Shown: positions 43,729-52,438, counted from the stretch's first letter. The stretch: 64,000 bases of DNA from Nitrosarchaeum sp. (GCA_002737445.1 NSIR01000002.1:286663-350662), one strand, 5' to 3'. Notes: generated from the sequence alone by a model not told the origin. Translations and numbers: made by a program.

Positions 43729-44843
43729 TCTCGTTTTGGAATTTGAGCACGTGGACCATCACTAAAGTGATATGTATTTCCAGTTCCACGGTAATTGTGT
43801 GGTCGTACAGGATCACCATTTTGTAAACCTCTCTTTGTAAGTGACAAACCAGCTAATAGTTCTATAATGAGTCTTTGTCCAAGTCCAGAGGTAATACCTC
43901 CATTGTATGAACTGTTATCACTTACATCATAAGCAGGAGCTACCTCCACAAGATCCATTGCAAATCTATTAGGATCAAATGATTTTGATAATAATCTTAC
44001 CATTCTCATTCCTTCTCTTGAGGTAAGACCATTTGGTTCTGGCTCACCTGTACCTGGTGCATAAGAAGGATCAAAAGAATCTATATCCCAACTAAGATAA
44101 ACCGCATCGGTTCCATCATTAGCTCTATCTGCTATCTCCTTAGCAATCATGTCAATTCCTAATTCTTCAACATCTAGCATTGTAAACCATTGGAAATCTT
44201 GGTCTGCCATCCATTTATACAAATCACGTCCTGGCCAATATCCTCTTGGTCCTACCAAAGTGTAATTTTTTCCTCTCAAACAACCCATTTCCATTATTCT
44301 TCTAATATGTGCACCATGATCATACTTGTAACCTGTAAGGCCTTGCGGTGCACAATCTGCATGAGTGTCAAAGTGAATCATACCAATATTTTTATATTTT
44401 TTAGCAAATGCACGAACATTTGCAAATGTAATTGAGTGATCTCCACCTAACATAACAGGAATTCCTTGTTCATCAAGAACCTCCTTGACTTTTTTTGTCA
44501 TTCTTTTGTGTGATTCTATTACATCACCAGGTGAAACTTGTACATCACCATAATCAACAGTTCTAAAAGTTCCAAATGGATCTGCTCCTGTCTCAATATT
44601 AAATCTCTCATATGGTGGAGATGGAATAGTAGACGCTGCACGAATTGCACGTGGACCATAACGTGCACCAGGACGAATAGTGGTTCCAAAATCAAAAGGT
44701 TCACCTATAATAGCAACATCAGGTTTTGCATTAATTAATTCCTGATGTGATCTTATCCAAGGTAAATGTAAGAATGTGTTGATACCAACAAATGGTGCAA
44801 CATCAGCTCCATTAAAATCATCACCATAAAATTCCATTCCCAT
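43725..44843 (-). CDS. Ureohydrolase (agmatinase/guanidinase superfamily)
   Basis: The 372-residue protein has all six binuclear metal ligands: His136 (GGDHSI), Asp159, His161 and Asp163 (HFDTHAD), and Asp253 and Asp255 (SWDIDSFDP). The family segment TIRPGARYGPRAIR is also present. It is longer than classical agmatinases (about 300 residues) because of N- and C-terminal extensions. It should hydrolyse a guanidino compound to urea plus an amine or ammonia; agmatine, arginine, guanidine or guanidinobutyrate are candidates. It leads a run with UreA-like and NicO-like genes. A TATA-like TTTAATTATACAA lies about 30 nt before the ATG. Confidence 0.9.
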   Translation of the reverse strand: MGMEFYGDDFNGADVAPFVGINTFLHLPWIRSHQELINAKPDVAIIGEPFDFGTTIRPGARYGPRAIRAASTIPSPPYERFNIETGADPFGTFRTVDYGDVQVSPGDVIESHKRMTKKVKEVLDEQGIPVMLGGDHSITFANVRAFAKKYKNIGMIHFDTHADCAPQGLTGYKYDHGAHIRRIMEMGCLRGKNYTLVGPRGYWPGRDLYKWMADQDFQWFTMLDVEELGIDMIAKEIADRANDGTDAVYLSWDIDSFDPSYAPGTGEPEPNGLTSREGMRMVRLLSKSFDPNRFAMDLVEVAPAYDVSDNSSYNGGITSGLGQRLIIELLAGLSLTKRGLQNGDPVRPHNYRGTGNTYHFSDGPRAQIPKRD

Positions 44844-44952
44844 TTTATATCCACAATATTTCTACAGTTGTATAATTAAACATTTCAAGTAAACTACGTA
44901 TTTATTTATGAATTTTACAAAATTTTTATACATGTAAGTGAACAACAAATGT

Positions 44953-45204
44953 ATGACAAAAGTCAGTTCGAAAGAAGATATCGAAAGGGAATCTAAAAGA
45001 GTAATTTCTGCTTTGTATGGAAATGTAAGTGATTTTCGAGTCAATGAAACATTTCAAATTCCTGAAAAAGGACCAAGGGAGGCATGGGATGTTCAAGTTA
45101 ATTTCATGCGAAATGATCTAAAATACACTGTGGATCTTGAAATACAGGAAAAAGATGGTGAAGTCACCAATGCAAGATTATTAGATACAAAGACTCCGCT
45201 TTAA
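44953..45204 (+). CDS. Small hypothetical acidic protein
   Basis: The ATG at 44953 gives 83 residues; a GTG at 44938 is possible. A TATA-like TTTTTATACATG centred near 44928 places the transcription start at the ATG, so the mRNA is probably leaderless. The N-terminal helix (KEDIERESKRVISALYG) followed by three beta strands vaguely recalls GvpO/PepSY-like small domains, but the match is too weak to name. Its stop interlocks with that of the convergent 45201 gene. Confidence 0.65.
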   Translation: MTKVSSKEDIERESKRVISALYGNVSDFRVNETFQIPEKGPREAWDVQVNFMRNDLKYTVDLEIQEKDGEVTNARLLDTKTPL

Positions 45205-45767
45205 ATTTTTTCGGTATTTTTAAAATCTAAATTACTAGAAAAATTTGTTAGTGTTAGAATTTCCTGTGCTGTTTTAATTTTGTTAAATAATTCATTAAGG
45301 CATACATCAGTAAATTTTTCAAATGTTGGTATTGAATCTTTCAGTTTACTATCAACTTTAAATTTTACATACTCTTTTTGAAGCCATTCAAAATCAGACT
45401 CTTTTAACTTAATTACATGGTTTTGAGCATCAAGTTTTGATTCAAACAAATTTGCCAGGAAATAACTCGTAAATGTAGTAAAACATTTGGTATGATATTT
45501 TTGTTCATATTTTTCTTTCAACTCTTTATAATTTTCTTTTAACCAATCACTTACATCTGATCTAATAGTAATAGTATTGTAACGTCCAGATAAATCTAAT
45601 TTGATATTATGAAAGTTTACACTATAATATCCACGTTTAACTTCATTCATTATAATTATTAATGTGCTAGGAAGAAACATACCTGGATAATATGCATCAG
45701 TGATACTATGCAATCTTGCTAGAATATCAGGCTTTAATCCAATGGTAGAATAACCTTTGCTAGGCAC
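45201..45767 (-). CDS. Protein with three ribbon-helix-helix-like repeats
   Basis: The 188-residue protein seems to hold three copies of one unit, beginning YSTIGLKPDILARL (residue 6), YNTITIRSDVSDWLKENY (63) and HVIKLKESDFEWLQKEY (117). Each has a beta strand with alternating polar residues, then an amphipathic helix, then a Phe/Leu-rich second helix. That layout is like ribbon-helix-helix DNA-binding domains. Function as a regulator is inference. It may face its own promoter in the long spacer upstream. Confidence 0.6.
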   Translation of the reverse strand: MPSKGYSTIGLKPDILARLHSITDAYYPGMFLPSTLIIIMNEVKRGYYSVNFHNIKLDLSGRYNTITIRSDVSDWLKENYKELKEKYEQKYHTKCFTTFTSYFLANLFESKLDAQNHVIKLKESDFEWLQKEYVKFKVDSKLKDSIPTFEKFTDVCLNELFNKIKTAQEILTLTNFSSNLDFKNTEKI

Positions 45768-46146
45768 ATTATACTTTAGAATAGAAGTTTATATAATTTT
45801 TACATAGTTAAATAGAATAAAAATATTTTTGTTTAAATTTTTACTATTCTAAAAATAACCAGAAGATGTAATTCAATTGATCCTATTGTAATTCTCGTGT
45901 AAAAAAGATCAAATTTACTAGACGGTTCAATCATCTCTAAGAGAATAAAATTATAACAAAATCACATATGTTTTTACAAAGATCAATATAAAAAATAAAT
46001 CATAAGATGTGAAAGAAATTGGAAAACTTTGATCTTTATCAACATTACATCATTTTTGATGTAATGTGTGGTTTTAAGATGAGTTACAGGTATAAAATTC
46101 TGGGATGTACTGACAATTATTATTCAATAGTTAAAATTTAGAAAAA
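45768..46146. other. Spacer with a strong hairpin and no clear gene
   Basis: This 379-nt stretch lies between the start of the triple-repeat protein gene and the end of the small membrane protein gene (both minus). It holds the perfect hairpin at 46042-46067 described separately. I see no plausible open frame. Confidence 0.5.
46042..46067. terminator. Perfect 11-bp hairpin with TTTT loop
   Basis: ACATTACATCA (46042-46052) and TGATGTAATGT (46057-46067) are exact inverted repeats around a 4-nt loop. It lies just after the 3' end of the minus-strand 46147 gene, so it may end or stabilise that transcript. It may equally be a dimeric protein-binding site for the neighbouring DNA-binding-like protein. 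Archaeal termination does not need hairpins, which weakens the first reading. Confidence 0.45.
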
Positions 46147-46335
46147 TTATTTCTTCTTCAAGTCTCGTATTATAAGAAGAACTATCCACAGTGACGCAAT
46201 TACAACTGTCCCCACGCCAAGGCCCACAGTAAAGGGTTCTGTAGTTCTAAATTGGGTTAGGCCGATACCAAATACAATCAATATTACTGCAATCATATTT
46301 TGCTTACTTACCATTAAAAAACATAATATTAACAA
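46147..46335 (-). CDS. Two-helix small membrane protein
   Basis: The 62-residue protein has two hydrophobic helices (residues about 14-30 and 36-55) and ends in a basic RDLKKK tail. The start may be the ATG at 46335 or at 46314. No family is recognised. Confidence 0.55.
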   Translation of the reverse strand: MLILCFLMVSKQNMIAVILIVFGIGLTQFRTTEPFTVGLGVGTVVIASLWIVLLIIRDLKKK

Positions 46336-46471
46336 ATTAATAAAACTACCAATTGAATTACAGCGTGTATTTATTAAGTTAAAAAAAGTTTTTTAACGTA
46401 ATAGAACTTTTAGTTTGGTTATAAGCAGATAAGAAATAAATCTTCAATAAGCCTAAATATTATTAGTATTC

Positions 46472-47503
46472 ATGAAATTTCCATTTTTAAAAAATTCAAC
46501 CGAATTTATTGATAGGGGAATTTATTTTTCTAAAAAAAATAATTTTACAGAGGCAATATCATACTTTGATAAAGTTCTAAAAACAGATACAGCCAGCACT
46601 GTTGCATTGTTACACAAAGGATTAGCTCTTAAAGAACTTGGAAGAAATAAAGAAGCCATTACAGTTTTTGATAAAGTTTTAGAACTGGAATCAGATAATT
46701 CTAATGCATTATGCAATAAAGGACTTGCATTACGTAATCTTGGAAGAAATGAAGAAGCCACATCATATATTGATAAATCTATATACATAAAATACAATAA
46801 TTCAGTAAATTTGTATGCTGAGGGTAATGAACTTAAAAGGTGTGGTAAATATGACGAAGCACTTTCTTTCTATACCAAGGCTTTAGAAAGCAATCCAAAT
46901 AATGTTCATGCCTTAATAGCGAAGGGCTTCGTTCTTGATTTACTTGGAGTGCCACCAAAAGGCGTAATACTTTTTTTTGATAAAGCATTGGAAATTGAAC
47001 CAAGTAATGTTGAATCCTACCTTCACAAAGGTTTCTTATACAATAGAATTGAAAAATATCAAGAAGCACTAGGATGTTTTGACAAAGCATTGGAAATTGA
47101 ACCAGATAATGTTCGTGCATTATATAGTAAAGGAGTTGTCCTGCATTTTTTAAAAAAATATCAAGAGGCCATTTCATATTGCAATAAAGCCTTGGAAATT
47201 AATCCCAGACATATCAAGGCACTATGTACAATGGTGTGGGTTTTGGCCCATCAAAAAAAATATGAAGCTGCATTGATTTATTGTGATAAAGCTATTGAAA
47301 TTGAACCAGAATATGTGTATGCGTTAAGTTACAAAGGTTATTTGCTTTTTGAACGTGGTGTATTTGATGAGGCCTTGAAATATTATAATAAAGCACTAGA
47401 ATTTGATCCAAGTAATTTTAGATCTTTACATTATAAAAATAAAACACTAGATAAAATAGAAAAGAGTAAAAAAACATCATTCCTCAACAGGTTTAGATAT
47501 TAA
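46472..47503 (+). CDS. Tetratricopeptide-repeat protein
   Basis: The 343-residue protein consists of about nine TPR units of 34 residues, with the pattern YxEAxxYxDKALEIxPxNxxALxxKG visible throughout. Examples are FDKALEIEPDNVRALYSKG and CNKALEINPRHIKALC. It has no signal peptide or membrane helix. TPR solenoids mediate protein-protein contacts, and the partner is unknown. It lies alone beside the symporter gene. Confidence 0.9.
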   Translation: MKFPFLKNSTEFIDRGIYFSKKNNFTEAISYFDKVLKTDTASTVALLHKGLALKELGRNKEAITVFDKVLELESDNSNALCNKGLALRNLGRNEEATSYIDKSIYIKYNNSVNLYAEGNELKRCGKYDEALSFYTKALESNPNNVHALIAKGFVLDLLGVPPKGVILFFDKALEIEPSNVESYLHKGFLYNRIEKYQEALGCFDKALEIEPDNVRALYSKGVVLHFLKKYQEAISYCNKALEINPRHIKALCTMVWVLAHQKKYEAALIYCDKAIEIEPEYVYALSYKGYLLFERGVFDEALKYYNKALEFDPSNFRSLHYKNKTLDKIEKSKKTSFLNRFRY

Positions 47504-47576
47504 TATTTTATTAACAAGTTAATTAAATAAAAATTCAGTATAAATTTGCAGTAGTTTTTTAATAATTCAGCATGAA

Positions 47577-49124
47577 CTAAGCAGCTGAGCGAGTTCCCTG
47601 TTGGGAAGCATGGAAATGTTTCAAATCTTCACCGGATATTACATCTTCTTCTGGAGGAACATAATCATTAATATCATGTCTTTCTTTACCTGGATATTTT
47701 TTCTGAGTTGCAAGAGCTACTATGATAAAGAGTGTGAAAGAGACGACTGGAGGTATCATTGTATCTAAACCTGCTAACTCTACCGGCATAACAAAGAACA
47801 ATACCAATCTAAGTACTGTTCCAACAATAAGCGATACAATAGCTGCAGGCATGTTGGCTTTTTTCCAGAATAATCCTAATGTCAATGGAGCTAAAGCTCC
47901 AGCAAATACAAGATCAAATGCAACAATCAAGTATATTCCAGGTTGAGGCATAAAGTAACCAAGTACAAGTGCAGCCACCATGACAGGAATAACAGCTGTT
48001 CTAGTTATCATAAGTAGTTTGGAATCACTCCAACTGCCTTTACCTAGCAATCTTTGTCGGATAATTCTTTGAAGTAGATTTCTAGAAATTACTGCAGATA
48101 CAGCAAGCATACCACCGTTTGCAGTAGACATTGAAGCACCAAGAACTCCCATTAATAGTGCCGCTCCTATTGCAAATGGCATATGATTGAGAGCTAATTC
48201 TGGGAGTGCGGTATATGGATCTGCAAGTCCTGGTAAAAAGTGAAATGCTATAATTCCTAACATGCCTATTGGTATCACAGTAAAGAATGTGAGTCCTGCT
48301 CCCATGAAAGCTCCCCTACGTGCTGTCTTTGGATCTTTTGCTGCAAATACTCTTTCCATAAAGTCCAACGCAATTAGATCACCTAATCCTAATGCCAGTA
48401 TTCCAGCCCAATTAATCAAAGCACCATTTGCAGTATCAAATAGTCCAGAAAGATCAAGATATCCAGGTGGAGCACTAGCTAGGATTGTATCAAATGAAAC
48501 TCCAGAAAATCCTCCTGCAAAGAAAATGAAAGCTGCCCAAAATGAACCGATTGCAAGATATATCTGGAAAATATCAGTATATGCAGAAGCAAATAATCCT
48601 CCTGCGATGGTATACGTTAAGACTACTAATGCCGCAATAATAATTGCCAATAAGAAAGGTATCCCTAAAACAGTCTGTAAGATAAAACCACTTGCAGCAA
48701 AATTCCCAGCAACGAGTATAACGAAACTAACTATCATCAAAATACCAGAAATTCCTTCTGCACCATTTCCATATCTTCTGAAATAGTAATCAGGTAAAGT
48801 AAACATGGCCATTTTGTTGAGTTTTTTTCCATAAACCAAACCGGTGAGAAGAAGACAAACGCCTAATCCAATTGGTATGCCAGCTCCTGCCCAGAAACCA
48901 AATTGATAAACTAGTGCAACAGCTCCAAGCGATGAATTGCCATCAACTGCTTGTGCCGCGAGCATGGTTCCAACCATAAACAAAGGCAAACTTTTTCCTG
49001 CAACGATTAATCTTTTACCACTTTTTTGTACAAGCTTGTATGTTAAAGTTCCAATGATTAATGATACAACAAGAAAGCCAATTACAGCTATTCCATAGCC
49101 TGTTATCTCGACCATGTTATGCAT
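47577..49124 (-). CDS. Sodium:solute symporter family (SSS) transporter
   Basis: The 515-residue protein has about 13 membrane helices and SSS family features: GKSLPLFMVGTMLAAQAVDGNSS near the N-terminus and AGGLFASAYTDIFQ for the sodium site region, followed by DLIALDFMERVFAAKDPKTARRG. The C-terminal tail is hydrophilic (PGKERHDINDYVPPEED). Substrates in this family include urea, amino and organic acids; which applies here is unknown. A near-identical 70-nt piece of its 3' end lies in inverted orientation at 49281. Confidence 0.9.
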   Translation of the reverse strand: MHNMVEITGYGIAVIGFLVVSLIIGTLTYKLVQKSGKRLIVAGKSLPLFMVGTMLAAQAVDGNSSLGAVALVYQFGFWAGAGIPIGLGVCLLLTGLVYGKKLNKMAMFTLPDYYFRRYGNGAEGISGILMIVSFVILVAGNFAASGFILQTVLGIPFLLAIIIAALVVLTYTIAGGLFASAYTDIFQIYLAIGSFWAAFIFFAGGFSGVSFDTILASAPPGYLDLSGLFDTANGALINWAGILALGLGDLIALDFMERVFAAKDPKTARRGAFMGAGLTFFTVIPIGMLGIIAFHFLPGLADPYTALPELALNHMPFAIGAALLMGVLGASMSTANGGMLAVSAVISRNLLQRIIRQRLLGKGSWSDSKLLMITRTAVIPVMVAALVLGYFMPQPGIYLIVAFDLVFAGALAPLTLGLFWKKANMPAAIVSLIVGTVLRLVLFFVMPVELAGLDTMIPPVVSFTLFIIVALATQKKYPGKERHDINDYVPPEEDVISGEDLKHFHASQQGTRSAA

Positions 49125-49607
49125 TAAATTAAAATTATATAAGTATTGAAAAAATTATGTATTATACGTTTTAGAAACAAGAGTAATAGACAAATCAAAT
49201 TTATTAAGAAAAAATCAAAATAATTACTAAAAGCAGGATATATACATATAAAAAATACATCTGACATCCTTTTGCACTCTATCATAGTAGCTCTTACAAC
49301 TCAGAAGAAATGTCCAGGTAAAGAAAGACATGATATTAATGATTATGTTCTTCTTAGATGTTTTGTAAATATTCAAGCATTTTAAGAATAGTAATGAATT
49401 GATGCAAAAAGAAAGGATCAGATGTATTTGATCTTGATAAATATATCTCAAGTAAAACACTATTAAATTAAGATTTTTGAAATTTGATTTTTTTGAAAAA
49501 ATATTTTTTGATTAATTATTAACATAGACATTAATATATTTCTTAATTTTCAACAATGAAATTTTTTTTTAGATATGCTTTAATAATTTAAGAAGTGTCC
49601 TAATTGA
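49125..49607. other. Spacer with a decayed symporter fragment
   Basis: This 483-nt stretch divides the start of the symporter gene and the chaperonin-like gene. It holds the plus-strand symporter remnant listed next and then AT-rich DNA that must carry the promoter of the chaperonin-like gene. No intact gene is seen. Confidence 0.5.
49269..49360 (+). pseudogene. Decayed inverted copy of the symporter 3' end
   Basis: Plus-strand translation from 49284 reads IVALTTQKKCPGKERHDIND, matching the intact symporter's IVALATQKKYPGKERHDIND. Over 49281-49350 the DNA matches the reverse complement of 47657-47726 at 67 of 70 positions. Similarity fades outside this span: a short CACTCT match extends to the left, and to the right the frame diverges after NDYV. 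It has no start and no upstream coding part. It is either a partial duplication with inversion or the relic of a second transporter gene. Confidence 0.8.
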
Positions 49608-51302
49608 GTGAAGTACCCTGGTCTGCTTAATCATGATGTAGCACGAGTTGGAACAGAAGAATCTAGAAAATTAAATTTAATTGTAGGCGCAATGGTTACA
49701 GATGCAATTAAGACATCTTTTGGTCCTCGTGGAATGGAAAAAGTTTTCATCGATATTCTCGATGAAGATACTATCACAAAACACGGTGGTGCATTTTTGA
49801 GAAAGATTGATGTTAACCATCCAGTTGCAAAAGCTATCATCGAGGGAGTTAATACTGTTGATACTCATGTGGGTGATGGAACTATTTCTACAGCTATTTT
49901 AATTGGAATGTTACTAAAGAAATCACAAGAATTATTGAAAATGGGAATACCACCAATAATAATTATCAAAGGTTATGAAAAAAGTTTAGAATTTGCATTA
50001 GACATACTTGATAGAATTAAGAGGAAGGAAGATATTAACAACAAAGAAATCATGTATCGTCTTGCTACTTCATGTTTAGCAGGAAAGGCAATTACAAGTT
50101 TAATATCTGAGGATGTATCAATTGTCAATTTAATAGTAGATGCGGTTTGTCACATCACCAATTTTCAAAAAAAGGAGATAGATATAGATGATATAAAGAT
50201 TGAAGAAAAAACTGGAAATGCAAATAATATTCAATTAGTAATGGGAACAATAATTGATAAAACAATTGATAATTCTGCGATGCCAAGAAGTATTGAAAAT
50301 GCAAAAATTCTTCTATTAAATGAGCCTCTGGAAATAATGCGTACCAAAACAGATGACCAAATTGAAATAAATTCACCTGAGCAGATGACACTTTTTCTGA
50401 ATCAAGAAACGGTGGATATACGTGCAAAAATAAAACATATCGCTAATTCCGGAGCTAATGTCATAATATCTAGAAAAGGAATTAATTCCATTGCACAGGA
50501 ATATCTTTCAAAATTAGGAATAATTTCAATGCGGAGAGTAAAAATGAATGATCTTATGTGGCTTGAAAAATCCACAGGAGCTAAAATATGTAAGAATTTG
50601 GAGGATATTTCTAAGAATGAATTAGGATTTGCAAAGAAAGTATATGAAAAAAATGTAGGGGATGAAAAAATGGTGTTTTTAGAAGGTTGTAGTAATCCAA
50701 AATCTGTAACTATTTTACTGAGATGTAATTCCAAGCGTTATCTAGATGAATTTCATAGGGATACACTGAATGTAATTTATGTTCTACGAAACTTTATCGA
50801 AAATTCGTTCATTGTTCGTGGTGGAGGTTCTACTGAGGCAATCATTGCAAATAAAATCAGAGATCAGTGTACAATTGTTGAAGGACGAGAACAGATCGTG
50901 ATTGAAAAATTTGCAGATGCGATAGAAGAGATTCCAATAACTCTGGCAAGAAATATAGGCATGGATCCAATAGATACACTAACTCAATTGAGATCAAAAT
51001 ATGCAAATTGCCCCAAGGGTGTACTCAAATGGTATGGCATAGATTCTGAAAAAAGAAAAGTTTCAGAAATATTTCCAGATAAAGTTATTGAATCATTAAT
51101 AGTAAAACAACAAATGATTAAAACTGGAGTTGAAGTAACTAATATGATACTAAATGTTAATGACATATTTATGAAAGATGAAATTGACAATACTCATTGC
51201 CATATTGATGGAATTGTTCATGCACATCATGATGGCGGAAAAGCACATGATCATTTTGAACAAGAAGGGCTAGAACAACGACAGATGCATCATTATTACT
51301 AG
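49608..51302 (+). CDS. Divergent chaperonin (TCP-1/thermosome family) paralogue with His-rich tail
   Basis: The 564-residue protein starts at GTG and follows the group II chaperonin fold: SFGPRGMEKVFID, VGDGTISTAILIG (usually GDGTTT) and FIVRGGGSTEAIIA. The conserved NDG near residue 59 (equivalent to GroEL Asp52) is KHG, so one catalytic Asp is His. The other catalytic Asp position (HRDTLNV) is kept. The usual GGM-rich C-terminus is replaced by a tail with nine His residues (HCHIDGIVHAHHDGG ... MHHYY). It is probably a specialised or hetero-oligomeric subunit. The main thermosome genes are elsewhere. Confidence 0.88.
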   Translation: MKYPGLLNHDVARVGTEESRKLNLIVGAMVTDAIKTSFGPRGMEKVFIDILDEDTITKHGGAFLRKIDVNHPVAKAIIEGVNTVDTHVGDGTISTAILIGMLLKKSQELLKMGIPPIIIIKGYEKSLEFALDILDRIKRKEDINNKEIMYRLATSCLAGKAITSLISEDVSIVNLIVDAVCHITNFQKKEIDIDDIKIEEKTGNANNIQLVMGTIIDKTIDNSAMPRSIENAKILLLNEPLEIMRTKTDDQIEINSPEQMTLFLNQETVDIRAKIKHIANSGANVIISRKGINSIAQEYLSKLGIISMRRVKMNDLMWLEKSTGAKICKNLEDISKNELGFAKKVYEKNVGDEKMVFLEGCSNPKSVTILLRCNSKRYLDEFHRDTLNVIYVLRNFIENSFIVRGGGSTEAIIANKIRDQCTIVEGREQIVIEKFADAIEEIPITLARNIGMDPIDTLTQLRSKYANCPKGVLKWYGIDSEKRKVSEIFPDKVIESLIVKQQMIKTGVEVTNMILNVNDIFMKDEIDNTHCHIDGIVHAHHDGGKAHDHFEQEGLEQRQMHHYY

Positions 51303-51401
51303 AAAATTAAAAAATATTTTGAGTATTATATAAAAAATCCTAAAGCAAAAGAAAACTGAGAACAAAAGGTTTAAAGTTAAAATCAATGTAAGAAGCTAAT
51401 T

Positions 51402-51635
51402 GTGGATGCTGAAAATAATAATTTGATATACTATGACGATGTTTTTAATTTTATAAATGAACACAGACCAGATTGGGAGAGATTAACAGATGGCAATAAA
51501 GTTAAGATTAAAACTAATGAGCATGCAGTAAAATTTGAATTTCTAGAACAATTAAAGAAAAAATACAATTTCAGAATCACTGAAGTGTCATTTTCGGATT
51601 ATTATGGTATTGTATTTGCAATAGAAAGACAGTAA
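51402..51635 (+). CDS. Small hypothetical protein
   Basis: The 77-residue protein starts at GTG and has balanced composition (YYDDVFNFINEHRPDWERL, then KIKTNEHAVKFEFLEQL). It looks alpha/beta and cytoplasmic. I recognise no family. It follows the chaperonin paralogue by 99 nt on the same strand. Confidence 0.55.
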   Translation: MDAENNNLIYYDDVFNFINEHRPDWERLTDGNKVKIKTNEHAVKFEFLEQLKKKYNFRITEVSFSDYYGIVFAIERQ

Positions 51636-52027
51636 AGATATTAATTTTTCACTTAAGAGAAGAAAAATTTGATGTTTTCGTAAAAATCTCGGTCATTGAT
51701 AAATCATGTCAAGACAAATCGGTTCATTGTTGCACTTGTATGAATTTTCGTAAAATTCCAGGATAAATTTAATTATATTTTATCTGTTAGTTGTGGGATC
51801 AAAAACGAATTAGTTTATCCATATTATTTTGTTGACGCATTTAGTTTTTTGTGAATAAATTATTTTTTAAAATTATTCGTAATGTACGAATATTATGTAT
51901 AAAATACTAGATAGTTTATAGCATTCACAAATTTTACACGTAAAATATTATCTAAATTCACCTTAAAATAATTAAAATTTTCACAAAAAAAGAATACATT
52001 TAGATACGAAAAAAAATTCTTACCAAC
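51636..52027. other. Spacer upstream of the universal stress protein gene
   Basis: This 392-nt stretch has no frame that I would call a gene; the longest ATG frame near 51706 is 15 codons. It holds the 8-bp inverted repeat at 51874-51892 and two TTTTCGTAAAA-like words (about 51677 and 51744). Confidence 0.5.
51874..51892. promoter_or_regulatory. 8-bp inverted repeat TATTCGTA-ATG-TACGAATA
   Basis: TATTCGTA (51874-51881) and TACGAATA (51885-51892) form a perfect inverted repeat with a 3-nt spacer. It lies 135 nt before the UspA-type gene. Such a short symmetrical site fits a dimeric regulator, but no function is shown. Confidence 0.35.
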
Positions 52028-52438
52028 ATGAAAGCAATTAAAAAAATTCTTGTTGCAATTGGAAATGAATCTAGTTTAAACAGATGTTTGAGTATAGCGA
52101 TTCCAATAGCTAAGGGTCTTGGTGCCTCGATTACATGTATTTACGTTCTTGCTCCTTTACCTAGAAACTTGCAAATTGCTTTACAACGATCTTCGATAAA
52201 ATTTGAAAAAGAAAATGCTGGAAAATATTTTGAAATTGCAAAAGAAAAATGTAAAGAAAGTGGAATAGAATTCGAACAGATTACCGCAAAAGGACAACCA
52301 AGAGAAGCAATACTAGAAAATGAAAAAGAATTTGATCTCATTGTGATTGGCAGAGCTGATTGGGGTTCTAAATTACTTGGTAGTGTTTCAAACGGTGTTG
52401 TATCTAGTTCAAAAAAAGATATTTTACTTGTAAAATAA
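52028..52438 (+). CDS. Universal stress protein (UspA) family protein
   Basis: The 136-residue protein opens with KKILVAIGNESSLNRCLSIAI and ends with DLIVIGRADWGSKLLGSVSNGVVSSSKKDILLVK. The GRADWGSKLLGSVS segment corresponds to the ATP-binding G2xG9xG(S/T) motif, so nucleotide binding is possible. Usp proteins accumulate under stress. It is transcribed alone after a long spacer. Confidence 0.92.
   Translation: MKAIKKILVAIGNESSLNRCLSIAIPIAKGLGASITCIYVLAPLPRNLQIALQRSSIKFEKENAGKYFEIAKEKCKESGIEFEQITAKGQPREAILENEKEFDLIVIGRADWGSKLLGSVSNGVVSSSKKDILLVK

Noticed and set aside
44862-45044. 60-residue minus-strand frame before the ureohydrolase
   Set aside because: It overlaps the promoter region and the start of the 44953 gene and has low-complexity hydrophobic composition. 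It looks like a chance frame.
48262-48786. 174-residue open frame on the plus strand
   Set aside because: It lies fully antisense inside the sodium:solute symporter gene and has a biased Ala/Pro/Asn composition expected from the reverse of a membrane-protein gene.
51706-51753. 15-codon ATG frame before the UspA gene
   Set aside because: It is too short, with no promoter or composition support.
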